Shown piece after piece: positions 36,275 through 44,852 of a stretch of DNA of 64,000 nt. The DNA is from Lachnoanaerobaculum sp. OBRC5-5 (GTDB taxonomy: Bacteria > Bacillota > Clostridia > Lachnospirales > Lachnospiraceae), in contig NZ_JH815185.1 of assembly GCF_000296385.1 (NCBI RefSeq), positions 718,013 through 782,012 on the forward strand, in the 5' to 3' direction. The position numbers and the translations under genes are program-made. The stretch's first letter is position 1. Each line of letters starts with the position of its first letter. The notes under the pieces were generated by a model, which worked only from the letters and a program-made list of their open reading frames with translations, was not told where the DNA came from and made no database searches.

Positions 36275-37789
36275 TTACCAATATTTATCTTCTAAAGAGC
36301 GATATGATATAGCCTCACATATATCATCATGCTCAATATTTTTATGTTCATTAAAATCTGCAACAGTTCTTGCAACTTTTAATATTTTATGAAGTCCCCT
36401 TACACTCATCTTTTTCATCTCATATAAGTCAGATAGGAAAATATCATCACTCTTTTTTAAAGCACAGAATTTATTTATAAGACCTGCCGGAATTTCTGAA
36501 TTGTAAGAAAACCCATAATCTTTATATCTGTTCAGCTGTATCTGCCTTACTTTTTCTATGTAATTTTTTATTTCCTCGCTGCTTATATTTTTAAAATCAC
36601 CTTTAAGCTCCGCATATTTTATCAGCGAAGTCTCAACAGTTATATCTATTCTGTCAAGTAAAGGTTTTGATATTCGTGACAGATATTTTCTTACCTGAGC
36701 CTCATTACAACTGCATTTACTTCTGTCAGGATAGTAGCCACATTTACACGGATTAGTAGCCGCAACCAGCATAAAATCTGAAGGATATTCAATACTTGCA
36801 TTTACTCTTGAAATACTTACAGTTTTATTTTCCATAGGCTGCCTAAGTACCTCTATCGTATTTGTCTTAAATTCAGCCAGCTCATCTAAAAATAATACAC
36901 CCTTATGTGCCAGAGAAATTTCACCTGGCTTGGGTATCCTTCCACCTCCTGAGAGTGCCTGGGGAGAAACACTGTGATGAGGATCCCTGTAAGGTCTTAT
37001 CTTTAATACCGGTTCTTTTGAATTAAGCAATCCACATACGCTGTATATCTTTGAAACTTCCAAAGCCTCTTCATCGCTCATATTGGGCATTATTCCGGGA
37101 ATCCTTTTGGCAATCATACTTTTACCTGTGCCTGCAGGTCCTATGAACAATATATTATGTCTGCCTGCAACAGCAATCTGCACAGCCCTTTTTAGTAATA
37201 TCTGTCCGTTTACATCCGAAAAATCACTGTATTCTTTTGTTTCCGGGATTTGTATTTGAATATTTTCCGAATAAGTTTTTTCACCGTTTAGAATTTCAAT
37301 CAGATCTTTTAGATTTTTTATACCGTAATTTTTAATACCTGTAACTATATTTGCCTCTGCCAGATTATCATATGGAAGAAATACATTTTCAAAGCCGTTT
37401 TCTTTTGCAAATATAACAATCGGCAGTATGCCTCTTATAGGAAGTAATTCACCGCTCAGTGAAAGCTCACCTACAAAGAGTGATTTGTTTAATATATCGG
37501 ATTTTATTGTTCCAAGGGCTTCAAGAATTGATATGGCAATAGGTAAATCATAGCCACAACCTTCTTTTTTGATTTCTGCGGGGGATAGATTTATAACGAT
37601 TTTTTTGGGATAAAAAGAATATTTAGAATTTTTTATTGCGGTCTTTACTCTGTCTGCCGCCTCTTTGACTTCACCGGATAGAGAACCTATTAGAATAATT
37701 CCCGGCAGACCGTCACCAATATCGGTTTCACAGCAGACATGAAATGCATTGATACCTAAAAGACCTGCTGTATGTATTTTACTAAGCAT
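36275..37789 (-). CDS. comM: YifB/ComM family Mg chelatase-like AAA+ ATPase
   Basis: ComM homologues act as helicases in branch migration during natural transformation. The 504-residue protein has the N-terminal ChlI domain (INLSPAEIKKEGCGYDLPIA), a central AAA+ module with Walker A FIGPAGTGKSMIAKRIPGI and GVLFLDELAEF, the family motif PYRDPHHSVSPQAL, a cysteine cluster (NPCKCGYYPDRSKCSCN), and a C-terminal Mg_chelatase_C domain (SVRGLHKILKVARTVADF). It is the first gene of the operon, with AAAGGAG before the ATG. Confidence 0.94.
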   Translation of the reverse strand: MLSKIHTAGLLGINAFHVCCETDIGDGLPGIILIGSLSGEVKEAADRVKTAIKNSKYSFYPKKIVINLSPAEIKKEGCGYDLPIAISILEALGTIKSDILNKSLFVGELSLSGELLPIRGILPIVIFAKENGFENVFLPYDNLAEANIVTGIKNYGIKNLKDLIEILNGEKTYSENIQIQIPETKEYSDFSDVNGQILLKRAVQIAVAGRHNILFIGPAGTGKSMIAKRIPGIMPNMSDEEALEVSKIYSVCGLLNSKEPVLKIRPYRDPHHSVSPQALSGGGRIPKPGEISLAHKGVLFLDELAEFKTNTIEVLRQPMENKTVSISRVNASIEYPSDFMLVAATNPCKCGYYPDRSKCSCNEAQVRKYLSRISKPLLDRIDITVETSLIKYAELKGDFKNISSEEIKNYIEKVRQIQLNRYKDYGFSYNSEIPAGLINKFCALKKSDDIFLSDLYEMKKMSVRGLHKILKVARTVADFNEHKNIEHDDICEAISYRSLEDKYW

Positions 37790-37806
37790 AATCTCCTTTA
37801 TAAACC

Positions 37807-37830
37807 GCCTTACGGAAAACTCCGTAAGGC
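37807..37830 (-). terminator. terminator after galE
   Basis: A 10-bp perfect stem (GCCTTACGGA / TCCGTAAGGC) with a 4-base loop, 14 bases beyond the galE stop. The tail GGTTTAT is only moderately T-rich. Confidence 0.7.
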
Positions 37831-37843
37831 AGATAATTTATAT

Positions 37844-38911
37844 TTATTTTTTAATAACTGAACCGTCTTTTCTGACTACTATATCAGAGTTCTCCTCTTC
37901 AAATCCGTTCGGATTTGCCTTTTGCCATCTGAAAGAGTCTCTACACATATCTTCAATATTTTTCTCAGCCTTCCAGCCAAGCTCTTTAAGCGCAAGTGAA
38001 GGATCTGCATAACAAGCAGGTACATCGCCTGCTCTTCTGTCTTTAAATACATAATTGATTTTTAAATCATTTACTTTCTCAAATGCATTTATTACATCAA
38101 GTACACTGTATCCTATACCTGTTCCAAGATTATAGATATCCACCTTTCCCGGATCTTTCATCATCTTTTCAAGAGCCTTCACATGTCCCTTTGCAAGGTC
38201 AACAACATGGATATAGTCTCTTACACATGTACCGTCCTTGGTATCGTAGTCATTTCCGAATACTCCAAGGCATACAAGCTTACCAACGGCAACCTGTGTG
38301 ATATAAGGTAAGAGATTGTTTGGAATGCCCTTAGGATTTTCACCGATTCTGCCTGACTCATGTGCTCCTATAGGATTGAAATATCTTAAAAGCATTACTG
38401 AGAACTTTTCATTTGCAGTATGCAAATCTGTAAGGATTTGCTCAAGCATTCCCTTTGTTCTTCCATATGGATTTGTTATAACACCGAGAGGTGCATCCTC
38501 TGTAATAGGAACAATCTTAGGATCTCCATATACTGTAGCACTTGATGAAAATACTATCTTTTCCACTCCGAACTCTCTCATTACTTCACATAAAATAAGA
38601 GTTCCTGTAATATTATTGTGATAATACTCAAGCGGTTTATATACAGACTCTCCAACCGCCTTTAATCCTGCAAAATGTATAACTGCATCTATATTATTTT
38701 CTTTGAATACATTTGTAAGAGCCTTTTGGTTCAACAAATCGACTTCATAGAAACGTAAAGACTTTCCGGTAATCTCTTCAACTCTCTTAAGTGATTCCTT
38801 TGAAGAATTTACCAAATTGTCCACTACAACCACTTCATAACCTGCATTCAACAATTCAACACAGGTATGACTTCCGATATAACCGGCACCACCGGTAACT
38901 AATATTGCCAT
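37844..38911 (-). CDS. galE: UDP-glucose 4-epimerase
   Basis: GalE interconverts UDP-glucose and UDP-galactose, feeding galactose use and surface glycans. The 355-residue short-chain dehydrogenase has the NAD-binding VTGGAGYIGSHTCVELL at its N-terminus, HFAGLKAVGES, the catalytic FSSSATVYGDP and NPYGRTKGMLEQ (Tyr and Lys), LRYFNPIGAHESG and NLGTGIGYSVLDV. It is about 17 residues longer than the usual 338 because of a C-terminal tail (NGFEEENSDIVVRKDGSV). It has its own promoter and terminator. Confidence 0.95.
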   Translation of the reverse strand: MAILVTGGAGYIGSHTCVELLNAGYEVVVVDNLVNSSKESLKRVEEITGKSLRFYEVDLLNQKALTNVFKENNIDAVIHFAGLKAVGESVYKPLEYYHNNITGTLILCEVMREFGVEKIVFSSSATVYGDPKIVPITEDAPLGVITNPYGRTKGMLEQILTDLHTANEKFSVMLLRYFNPIGAHESGRIGENPKGIPNNLLPYITQVAVGKLVCLGVFGNDYDTKDGTCVRDYIHVVDLAKGHVKALEKMMKDPGKVDIYNLGTGIGYSVLDVINAFEKVNDLKINYVFKDRRAGDVPACYADPSLALKELGWKAEKNIEDMCRDSFRWQKANPNGFEEENSDIVVRKDGSVIKK

Positions 38912-38970
38912 AACCCCTCCATAATATCCGGAATATCAATAAAAACTGTTATAAACCTATTGATTATTTA

Positions 38971-38999
38971 AATTTTATAATAAAATATATATTAAATCA
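38971..38999 (-). promoter_or_regulatory. promoter of galE
   Basis: Read leftward, TTGATT (38999-38994) and TAAAAT (38976-38971) with a 17-base spacer, about 60 bases before the start codon. Confidence 0.45.
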
Positions 39000-39021
39000 A
39001 TAAATTTTTTCAATAATATGC

Positions 39022-40200
39022 TTAATGATGGAAAAGCCTTATGCCTGTGAATGCCATGGTGATTTTATATTTATTACAACATTCTATAACCGCATCATCT
39101 CTTAAAGAACCTCCCGGTTGTGCAATAAATTCCACACCGCTTCTTTTTGCTCTTTCAATATTGTCACTGAACGGAAAGAATGCATCCGAACCAAGGCTTA
39201 CACCCTTTAGATTCTTCAGCCAATCTCTCTTTTCTTCCCTTGTAAATTCATCCGGTTTTTGTGTAAAGATATGCTCCCACATTCCTTCGGTTAAAAGCTC
39301 CTCAACGCTGTTATCACCTATGTAAACATCAATTGCATTATCTCTGTCCGCTCTTTTTATTCCCTCTTTAAAAGGAAGATTAAGCACACATTCAGCCTGC
39401 CTTAAAAACCAGTTGTCCGCCTTATTTCCTGCAAGTCTTGTACAATGTATTCTTGACTGCTGCCCCGCTCCTATACCTATTGCCTGTCCGTCTTTTACAT
39501 AGCAAACGGAATTTGACTGAGTATACTTTAAAATTATTAAAGATATAAGCAGATCAAGTTTTGCACTCTCAGGCAAATCTTTGTTTTTTGTCACAATATT
39601 TTCAAGCAGGCTCATGCTTATATCCAAATCATTATGTCCCTGTTCAAATGTAATACCGAAGACCTGCTTCTTTTCCGATTTTGCCGGAATATAGTTTTCG
39701 TCTATTTGAATAACATTATATTTTCCGTTTTTCTTTGCTTTAAGTATTTCAAAAGCTTCATCACTGTATCCCGGCGCTATTACACCGTCAGATACTTCCC
39801 TCTTTATAAGTAAAGCGGTTTCTTTATCACAAACATCACTCAGAGCGATAAAATCACCGAATGATGACATTCTGTCCGCACCTCTTGCTCTTGCATATGC
39901 ACAGGCCAGAGGTGAAAGTTTTTCATCCTCCACCCAATATATCTTCTTTAAAACATCATCAAGCGGAAGTCCTATTGAAGCGCCTGCAGGTGATACATGT
40001 TTAAAGCTTGTTGCGGAAGGTAAAGAGCTTACTCTTTTCAGCTCTGAAACAAGTTGCCACCCGTTTAAGGCATCAAGTAAATTAATATAGCCCGGATTTC
40101 CGCTAAGTACTTTTATGGGAAGTTCCTCACCGTTTTCCATAAAAATTTTTGCAGGTTTTTGATTTGGATTACAGCCATACTTTAAAATCAACTCTTTCAT
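39022..40200 (-). CDS. purH: stand-alone AICAR transformylase
   Basis: Catalyses formyl transfer to AICAR, the ninth step of purine synthesis. The 392-residue protein corresponds to the AICARFT domain of PurH (LKYGCNPNQKPA, SFKHVSPAGASIGLPL, IGIGAGQQSRIHCTRLAG, DAFFPFSDNIERA, AQPGGSLRDD) but lacks the N-terminal IMP cyclohydrolase domain. That activity is supplied by the gene just upstream, whose stop overlaps this start by one base (TAATG). A GGAGG site precedes the ATG. The symbol marks homology to the transformylase half of PurH only. Confidence 0.93.
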   Translation of the reverse strand: MKELILKYGCNPNQKPAKIFMENGEELPIKVLSGNPGYINLLDALNGWQLVSELKRVSSLPSATSFKHVSPAGASIGLPLDDVLKKIYWVEDEKLSPLACAYARARGADRMSSFGDFIALSDVCDKETALLIKREVSDGVIAPGYSDEAFEILKAKKNGKYNVIQIDENYIPAKSEKKQVFGITFEQGHNDLDISMSLLENIVTKNKDLPESAKLDLLISLIILKYTQSNSVCYVKDGQAIGIGAGQQSRIHCTRLAGNKADNWFLRQAECVLNLPFKEGIKRADRDNAIDVYIGDNSVEELLTEGMWEHIFTQKPDEFTREEKRDWLKNLKGVSLGSDAFFPFSDNIERAKRSGVEFIAQPGGSLRDDAVIECCNKYKITMAFTGIRLFHH

Positions 40201-40901
40201 TACATACCCTCCAACTTATTCTTTATAACCTGTATATATTCACCGGTTTCCAAATTTATATACCTGACTGCCAAAGATATTTTATTTTCCGAATCAAGAG
40301 AGTTCCAAAGTTTATCGCTGAATTCATCTATATCTCCTGTTATCTGTATCTTTTTCGGTTCACCTTCAAAACTTTTTAGAGGATCCAAATTTTCTTTATA
40401 GGTATGAATCAAAAATCCCTCACCTGCTTTTACATTGTCATAATTATAGAAAAATCTTAAAGTCCGGTTTTCATCCCCTTCATCACTCTTTAATATAGAA
40501 AGTTTAAGTTTAAGTCTGTCTTTTAATTCAATAAGTCCTGATATTCTCGGTGTAAAATTCGGTGCATCAGGTTCAAAAGTTCTTGTATACAGTGCATCTT
40601 CAAAGCTTTTACCGGTCTTTAAATATTCATAAACCGTGTCCGTTTGATCACCGTTTGTTACTATTACACTTTTATCACATACTCTTACAGGAGAATAGAT
40701 AATTAAAGACGGATCGCCAAGCAGACTTTCATCAAAAGCCTTTGTACTTATATCATCACCATGTACTTCAAATATTCTGTTTCTTGAATTTACACTTCTC
40801 CCCATGATGAAATAGGCAAAGACGGCATTCTTACCGTCATCCGACTTTCCAAGTACAATTCCTCTACCCGGGTACTCTAATTTTGACAGATACTCAAACA
40901 T
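40200..40901 (-). CDS. purO: IMP cyclohydrolase, PurO-like
   Basis: Closes the ring of FAICAR to give IMP, the last step of purine synthesis. The 233-residue protein resembles the single-domain PurO-type cyclohydrolase first known from archaea, with LEYPGRGIVLGKSDDGKNAV, the segment YFIMGRSVNSRNRIF and FEPDAPNFTPRISGL. It is unrelated to the cyclohydrolase half of bacterial PurH. It starts 8 bases after the ABC permease gene with AGGAGG upstream, so it may be cotranscribed with the ABC cassette. Confidence 0.9.
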   Translation of the reverse strand: MFEYLSKLEYPGRGIVLGKSDDGKNAVFAYFIMGRSVNSRNRIFEVHGDDISTKAFDESLLGDPSLIIYSPVRVCDKSVIVTNGDQTDTVYEYLKTGKSFEDALYTRTFEPDAPNFTPRISGLIELKDRLKLKLSILKSDEGDENRTLRFFYNYDNVKAGEGFLIHTYKENLDPLKSFEGEPKKIQITGDIDEFSDKLWNSLDSENKISLAVRYINLETGEYIQVIKNKLEGM

Positions 40902-40909
40902 AAAACCTC

Positions 40910-42271
40910 CTAATCGTTTCTAAGTGCAGTTAGCGGACTTAACTTCATCGCTCTTAAAGAAGGGAAGAAACCTGCCAGCATTCCTATAATAACCGCAAAA
41001 ATAATTGCTGATATTACAAGCCACGGCGGTATTCTTGATATATTTCCGTCTACTCCGGAAACAGCCACCGCCACTCCAAGAGCATTGATTACAATTGAAA
41101 TAATAAAACTAAAAATAACTCCGGTAAAGCCTCCTATAAGTCCGATAGCACCCGATTCTATAAGAAACATATCTCGTATACGATTCATATCACAGCCTAA
41201 GACCTTCATAATTCCGATTTCTTTGGTTCTTTCATATATACTCATCATCATAGTATTTGCAATACCTATAGAAGCAACAAACAATGACACGGCTCCGATA
41301 CCGCCAAGTACCATCTGAATCATATTTGTAGAGGCTTTACTTTGTTCAATCCACTCCATTTGAGACTCGGCCTGAAAACCCATATCTGTGATTTGCTTTT
41401 GAACTGTCAAAACATTTTTCATATCATCCACATATATCTTGGCGGAATCATATACCAGATACTTTAACGGCTTACCTTTCTTTGTTGTAGGTTGATTGGG
41501 AATAGGTTTGTTTTTATAGACTTTCTTAAGCATTGCCTTTAAAGCGTCTATATTACAATATATTCCGAAACTGAAATTATTGTAACTGTCATAATCATCC
41601 AATAAAGCACCTCCCTTTACCACACCTGCAGTATCTATAATATACTTCTTTGGCGGCTTAGGTGCATTCTCCCCTCCGGCATTTGCCTTATCATAGGCTT
41701 CAGTGTCAAAGATAACAAACATGGGCTTGTTGTAGTCCACATTTGGAAGCTTGTTAGTCTGATAAAATGATTCATTGGGCTTTTTAGGATTCTGAAAATC
41801 TTTAATAACAAAATTTCCATATACAAATTCAAGGTTTTTCTTATCTGTAGGAATATGACCGCTTTCAAGTTTTATTTCAGCCATATATTCTTCATTTACT
41901 CCGTTTATTTGAGTGTTTTGCATATAAGGTCCCTGCATGATAATTACATAAGTTGACAGCACCGGAGATACTCCTTCCACATGCTCTATCTTTGAAAAAG
42001 TTTCAATAGTATCATCCTTTATACGCAAGGGTTCCGTCTTTTTGTTTGATGAATCATCTTGTCTGTTGTATGGAACGGTAACATCTATAGCTTTTAGTGA
42101 CCCCGACTGTGCGATGCTCTCTTTATTCAATTCATCCAGTCCGATACCGAGTGAGAGCATAGTCACAACGGAAGCCGTACCTATAAGTACACCCAGTACG
42201 GTAAGTACAGTTCTAAGCTTTCTTCTTTTCAGGTTTGAAATACTTAATTTAAGTAAATCAAGCAATTTCAT
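40910..42271 (-). CDS. MacB/FtsX-type ABC transporter permease
   Basis: A 453-residue permease with the MacB layout: an N-terminal helix (about residues 20-42), a large extracellular domain (about 43-320, with a MacB-type core region), and three C-terminal helices with the conserved IGIANTMMMSIYERTKEIGIMKVLG and FFPSLRAMKLSPLTALRND. Such transporters move peptides or lipids, or act as mechanotransducers, without carrying substrate through the membrane in the classical way. It follows the CARDB-like protein gene directly (ATG right after its stop). Confidence 0.9.
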   Translation of the reverse strand: MKLLDLLKLSISNLKRRKLRTVLTVLGVLIGTASVVTMLSLGIGLDELNKESIAQSGSLKAIDVTVPYNRQDDSSNKKTEPLRIKDDTIETFSKIEHVEGVSPVLSTYVIIMQGPYMQNTQINGVNEEYMAEIKLESGHIPTDKKNLEFVYGNFVIKDFQNPKKPNESFYQTNKLPNVDYNKPMFVIFDTEAYDKANAGGENAPKPPKKYIIDTAGVVKGGALLDDYDSYNNFSFGIYCNIDALKAMLKKVYKNKPIPNQPTTKKGKPLKYLVYDSAKIYVDDMKNVLTVQKQITDMGFQAESQMEWIEQSKASTNMIQMVLGGIGAVSLFVASIGIANTMMMSIYERTKEIGIMKVLGCDMNRIRDMFLIESGAIGLIGGFTGVIFSFIISIVINALGVAVAVSGVDGNISRIPPWLVISAIIFAVIIGMLAGFFPSLRAMKLSPLTALRND

Positions 42272-44014
42272 TTACATCTGCTCCTTTTTTGATTTTCTTT
42301 TCTTCAATATCAAAGCACTTGCTATAATAACAGACGATAAACCTCCTCCGATTATAACAGGTAAAGGATTAAATTCCCTGTTTTCTTCTTCGGGTATTTG
42401 CTGATCTGTTATATCAAAATCAGTTTCCGCCTCTTCGTTTACATTCAGGATAAAATCTCTTGTTTCCTCTGTAATATTTCCGTTTTCATCTTCATAGCTT
42501 ATAGTAAGGTTTATCTTACCGTCATCTGCAGTTACTGCTTTACCTGTCAAATTTACATCCACATTTCCGCTCTCACCAGGCTTGACATTTCCTATATAGG
42601 CTTCATTCTCCTTTATTGAATCCGCCTTAAACTTTGCCATAAGATTATAAAGAATTACCTTTCCGGTATTATTTATCTGAAATGTAATATTTGCATCATC
42701 ACCGACGCTTATACTGTCAGGGTTGATTTCAAAGCTTCCGATATTCATCCTTGCAACCTGTCTTACAGGTATATCTATACTGACCTTATCAGTTGCATTT
42801 TTATACTCCGGTGAATCATACTGCTCATTTATTGTAATGGAATATGACCTTTGATCCACACCTGCCCTTGCACTCATCTTAAGTCTAAGCTCGGTGGTTT
42901 GATTTGCAGGCAGAGAATTCACTGCATGAGAACTTGATCCCTCCTCCATACTGAATACCGCACTGTCACTCGCCTTTTCAGATTCCAATGTGAATAAAAT
43001 ATTGCTGGCAGCTACACTTGCAGAAGCATTTTTCATTACAATAATCAAATCGAAAGTTTCACCGGCAAATACATCCTTGGGCTCCGTTCTGTAACTGTCT
43101 ACTACTATTCTTGCCTTTGTTCTGTCATTCGGATTAAATTCTCCCGGTGAAGTGGTTGTTTCATCCTTTTCTTTATTTTGTATATGCACAAAGAATTGCT
43201 CTTCAGTCTTTTTTATTTCACCTTCTGTAGAATTACGGTATGTGATTTCAAGCTTTATCGGATAATAACCTGTATAGGTATTTTTTTGTATTGCAAAACT
43301 GTAATCAAGGCTTGTAACTCCTCCGCTCTCAATCTTATCAAAATGTCTGTCATAGTTGGCATCATTTATTTCAAACGGAAAAACCGTATTGTCCTTATCC
43401 ATCACCATATGAGCAGTAACATCAAAGGCTGTAAGCTTACCTGTATTTGCAAGATTAAGACCGAAGTTTAATACATCAGGATATTTGCCTCTGGGTGTTG
43501 ACTGTCCTTCACCTAAAGTAAACTCCACATCCTTTACCGCTTCCGATTCACTGCTGTCGGTTGTGGCGGATTTTTGAATATAAACATTTATATATTCCTG
43601 TATACCTCTTCCACCTTCTTTGTCATCTGCCAGATAAACAGGAATACCGTAGTAACCTTCAGGAATATCTCTTCTTACTCTTGCTGAAATAGTAATACTT
43701 TTTTTCTTACCCTTACTTATCTTTCCTACATGCTTTCTGTCTGTAGTCTCGGATGTAAGTTCAAAAGGAAATTCTATATTTTCATCCTCTTCATCATCAT
43801 AAGCTATACCTGCCCATGCATCCGCATAGTCGGAACCTGTTTCAACATAAAATGTTACACTCATCATTTTACCTGTTTTTCCGACAGGTATCTTATCCTG
43901 ATGAAATACATTATTGCTTTCTATGTTTCTTAACTTTGCAAATGATTCTACCTGCGGAATAATGACCATCAAAAGAATCATCACAATTCCAAAAATTTTC
44001 TTTACACCGTTCAT
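42272..44014 (-). CDS. secreted CARDB-like/COG1361-type protein anchored by a C-terminal helix
   Basis: A 580-residue exported protein with an N-terminal signal peptide (IFGIVMILLMVIIPQVESFA), then a series of immunoglobulin-like beta domains resembling the CARDB/NEW3 type: repeated phrases such as VLNFGLNLANTGKLTAFDV, IVMKNASASVAASNILF and ITFQINNTGKVILYNLMAK. A C-terminal membrane helix (PLPVIIGGGLSSVIIASALI) and basic tail hold it in the membrane. It is encoded between the ATPase and the permease of an ABC system, so it is probably an extracellular partner or adaptor of that transporter. No enzyme motif is seen. Confidence 0.82.
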   Translation of the reverse strand: MNGVKKIFGIVMILLMVIIPQVESFAKLRNIESNNVFHQDKIPVGKTGKMMSVTFYVETGSDYADAWAGIAYDDEEDENIEFPFELTSETTDRKHVGKISKGKKKSITISARVRRDIPEGYYGIPVYLADDKEGGRGIQEYINVYIQKSATTDSSESEAVKDVEFTLGEGQSTPRGKYPDVLNFGLNLANTGKLTAFDVTAHMVMDKDNTVFPFEINDANYDRHFDKIESGGVTSLDYSFAIQKNTYTGYYPIKLEITYRNSTEGEIKKTEEQFFVHIQNKEKDETTTSPGEFNPNDRTKARIVVDSYRTEPKDVFAGETFDLIIVMKNASASVAASNILFTLESEKASDSAVFSMEEGSSSHAVNSLPANQTTELRLKMSARAGVDQRSYSITINEQYDSPEYKNATDKVSIDIPVRQVARMNIGSFEINPDSISVGDDANITFQINNTGKVILYNLMAKFKADSIKENEAYIGNVKPGESGNVDVNLTGKAVTADDGKINLTISYEDENGNITEETRDFILNVNEEAETDFDITDQQIPEEENREFNPLPVIIGGGLSSVIIASALILKKRKSKKEQM

Positions 44015-44019
44015 CTTAA

Positions 44020-44697
44020 CTATACCGCCTTTCCATCTACTATTCTGATTTGTCTGTCTGCAACATTAGCTATATCATTATCATGTGTAACCATAATAAG
44101 AGTTTGATTTTCCTCTTTTACAATCCGCTTCATCAGCTCAAGTACTTCAGCCGTAGTCTTTGTATCCAGATTTCCTGTCGGTTCATCTGCAAAAATTATT
44201 TTCGGCTGCATAGCTAGTGCTCTTGCTATTCCTACTCTTTGTTGCTGACCTCCGCTCATAGCATTTCCGTTTTGATATATCTGTTTTTCAAGACCCACCA
44301 AAGTCAGATATTTCTTAGCCGTTTCAATCCTTTTCTTTACATCAACACCTCTGAATACCAGCGGTAAAGCCACATTGTCGAGTGCATTCATCGTCGGTAA
44401 CAGATTATATGATTGAAAAATAAATCCTACATTGTTTCGTCTGAATGCCACCAATTGGTTTTCTTTAAGCTTTTCAAGATGAGTTTTGCCGATTATTATC
44501 TCTCCCTTAGTCGGTTTTTCAAGTCCTGCCAGCATATTAAGGAGTGTAGATTTTCCGGAACCTGAAGGACCTACTATCGCCACGAACTCTCCCTTATTTA
44601 TAGTAAAATCCAAGCCGTCAAGGGCATGTACTATATTTTCTCCCGCTTTATAGAACTTATAAAGTCCTTTTACTTCAATTATTATATCATCCATCAT
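44020..44697 (-). CDS. MacB/LolD-type ABC transporter ATP-binding protein
   Basis: A 225-residue ATPase with Walker A GPSGSGKSTLLNMLAG, the typical FIFQSYNLLPTMNALDNVALPL region, signature AMSGGQQQRVGIARALA, Walker B IIFADEPTGNLD and MVTHDNDIA. The start at 44697 was chosen because AAAGGGTGAG lies ahead of it, whereas the longer frame to 44736 has no binding site. It is the first gene of the cassette ATPase, CARDB-like protein, permease. Confidence 0.93.
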   Translation of the reverse strand: MMDDIIIEVKGLYKFYKAGENIVHALDGLDFTINKGEFVAIVGPSGSGKSTLLNMLAGLEKPTKGEIIIGKTHLEKLKENQLVAFRRNNVGFIFQSYNLLPTMNALDNVALPLVFRGVDVKKRIETAKKYLTLVGLEKQIYQNGNAMSGGQQQRVGIARALAMQPKIIFADEPTGNLDTKTTAEVLELMKRIVKEENQTLIMVTHDNDIANVADRQIRIVDGKAV

Positions 44698-44804
44698 ACT
44701 CACCCTTTTATAAATACGATATACTTCTATGTACATTCTATCATAGCATATATTTTGTGTATTTATCTTTTTATTTTTGAATTTTTTATGTTTTTATTAA
44801 ATAT

Positions 44805-44847
44805 AAAAAAGCCGACTGATAAATGTGTTCTACAAATATCAGTCAGC
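44805..44847 (-). terminator. terminator of the clpC operon
   Basis: Read leftward, an 11-base near-perfect stem (44847-44837 with 44821-44811; the second arm GCCGACTGATA) is followed by six T residues at 44810-44805, just after the clpC stop. Confidence 0.85.
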
Positions 44848-44852
44848 TCTAT

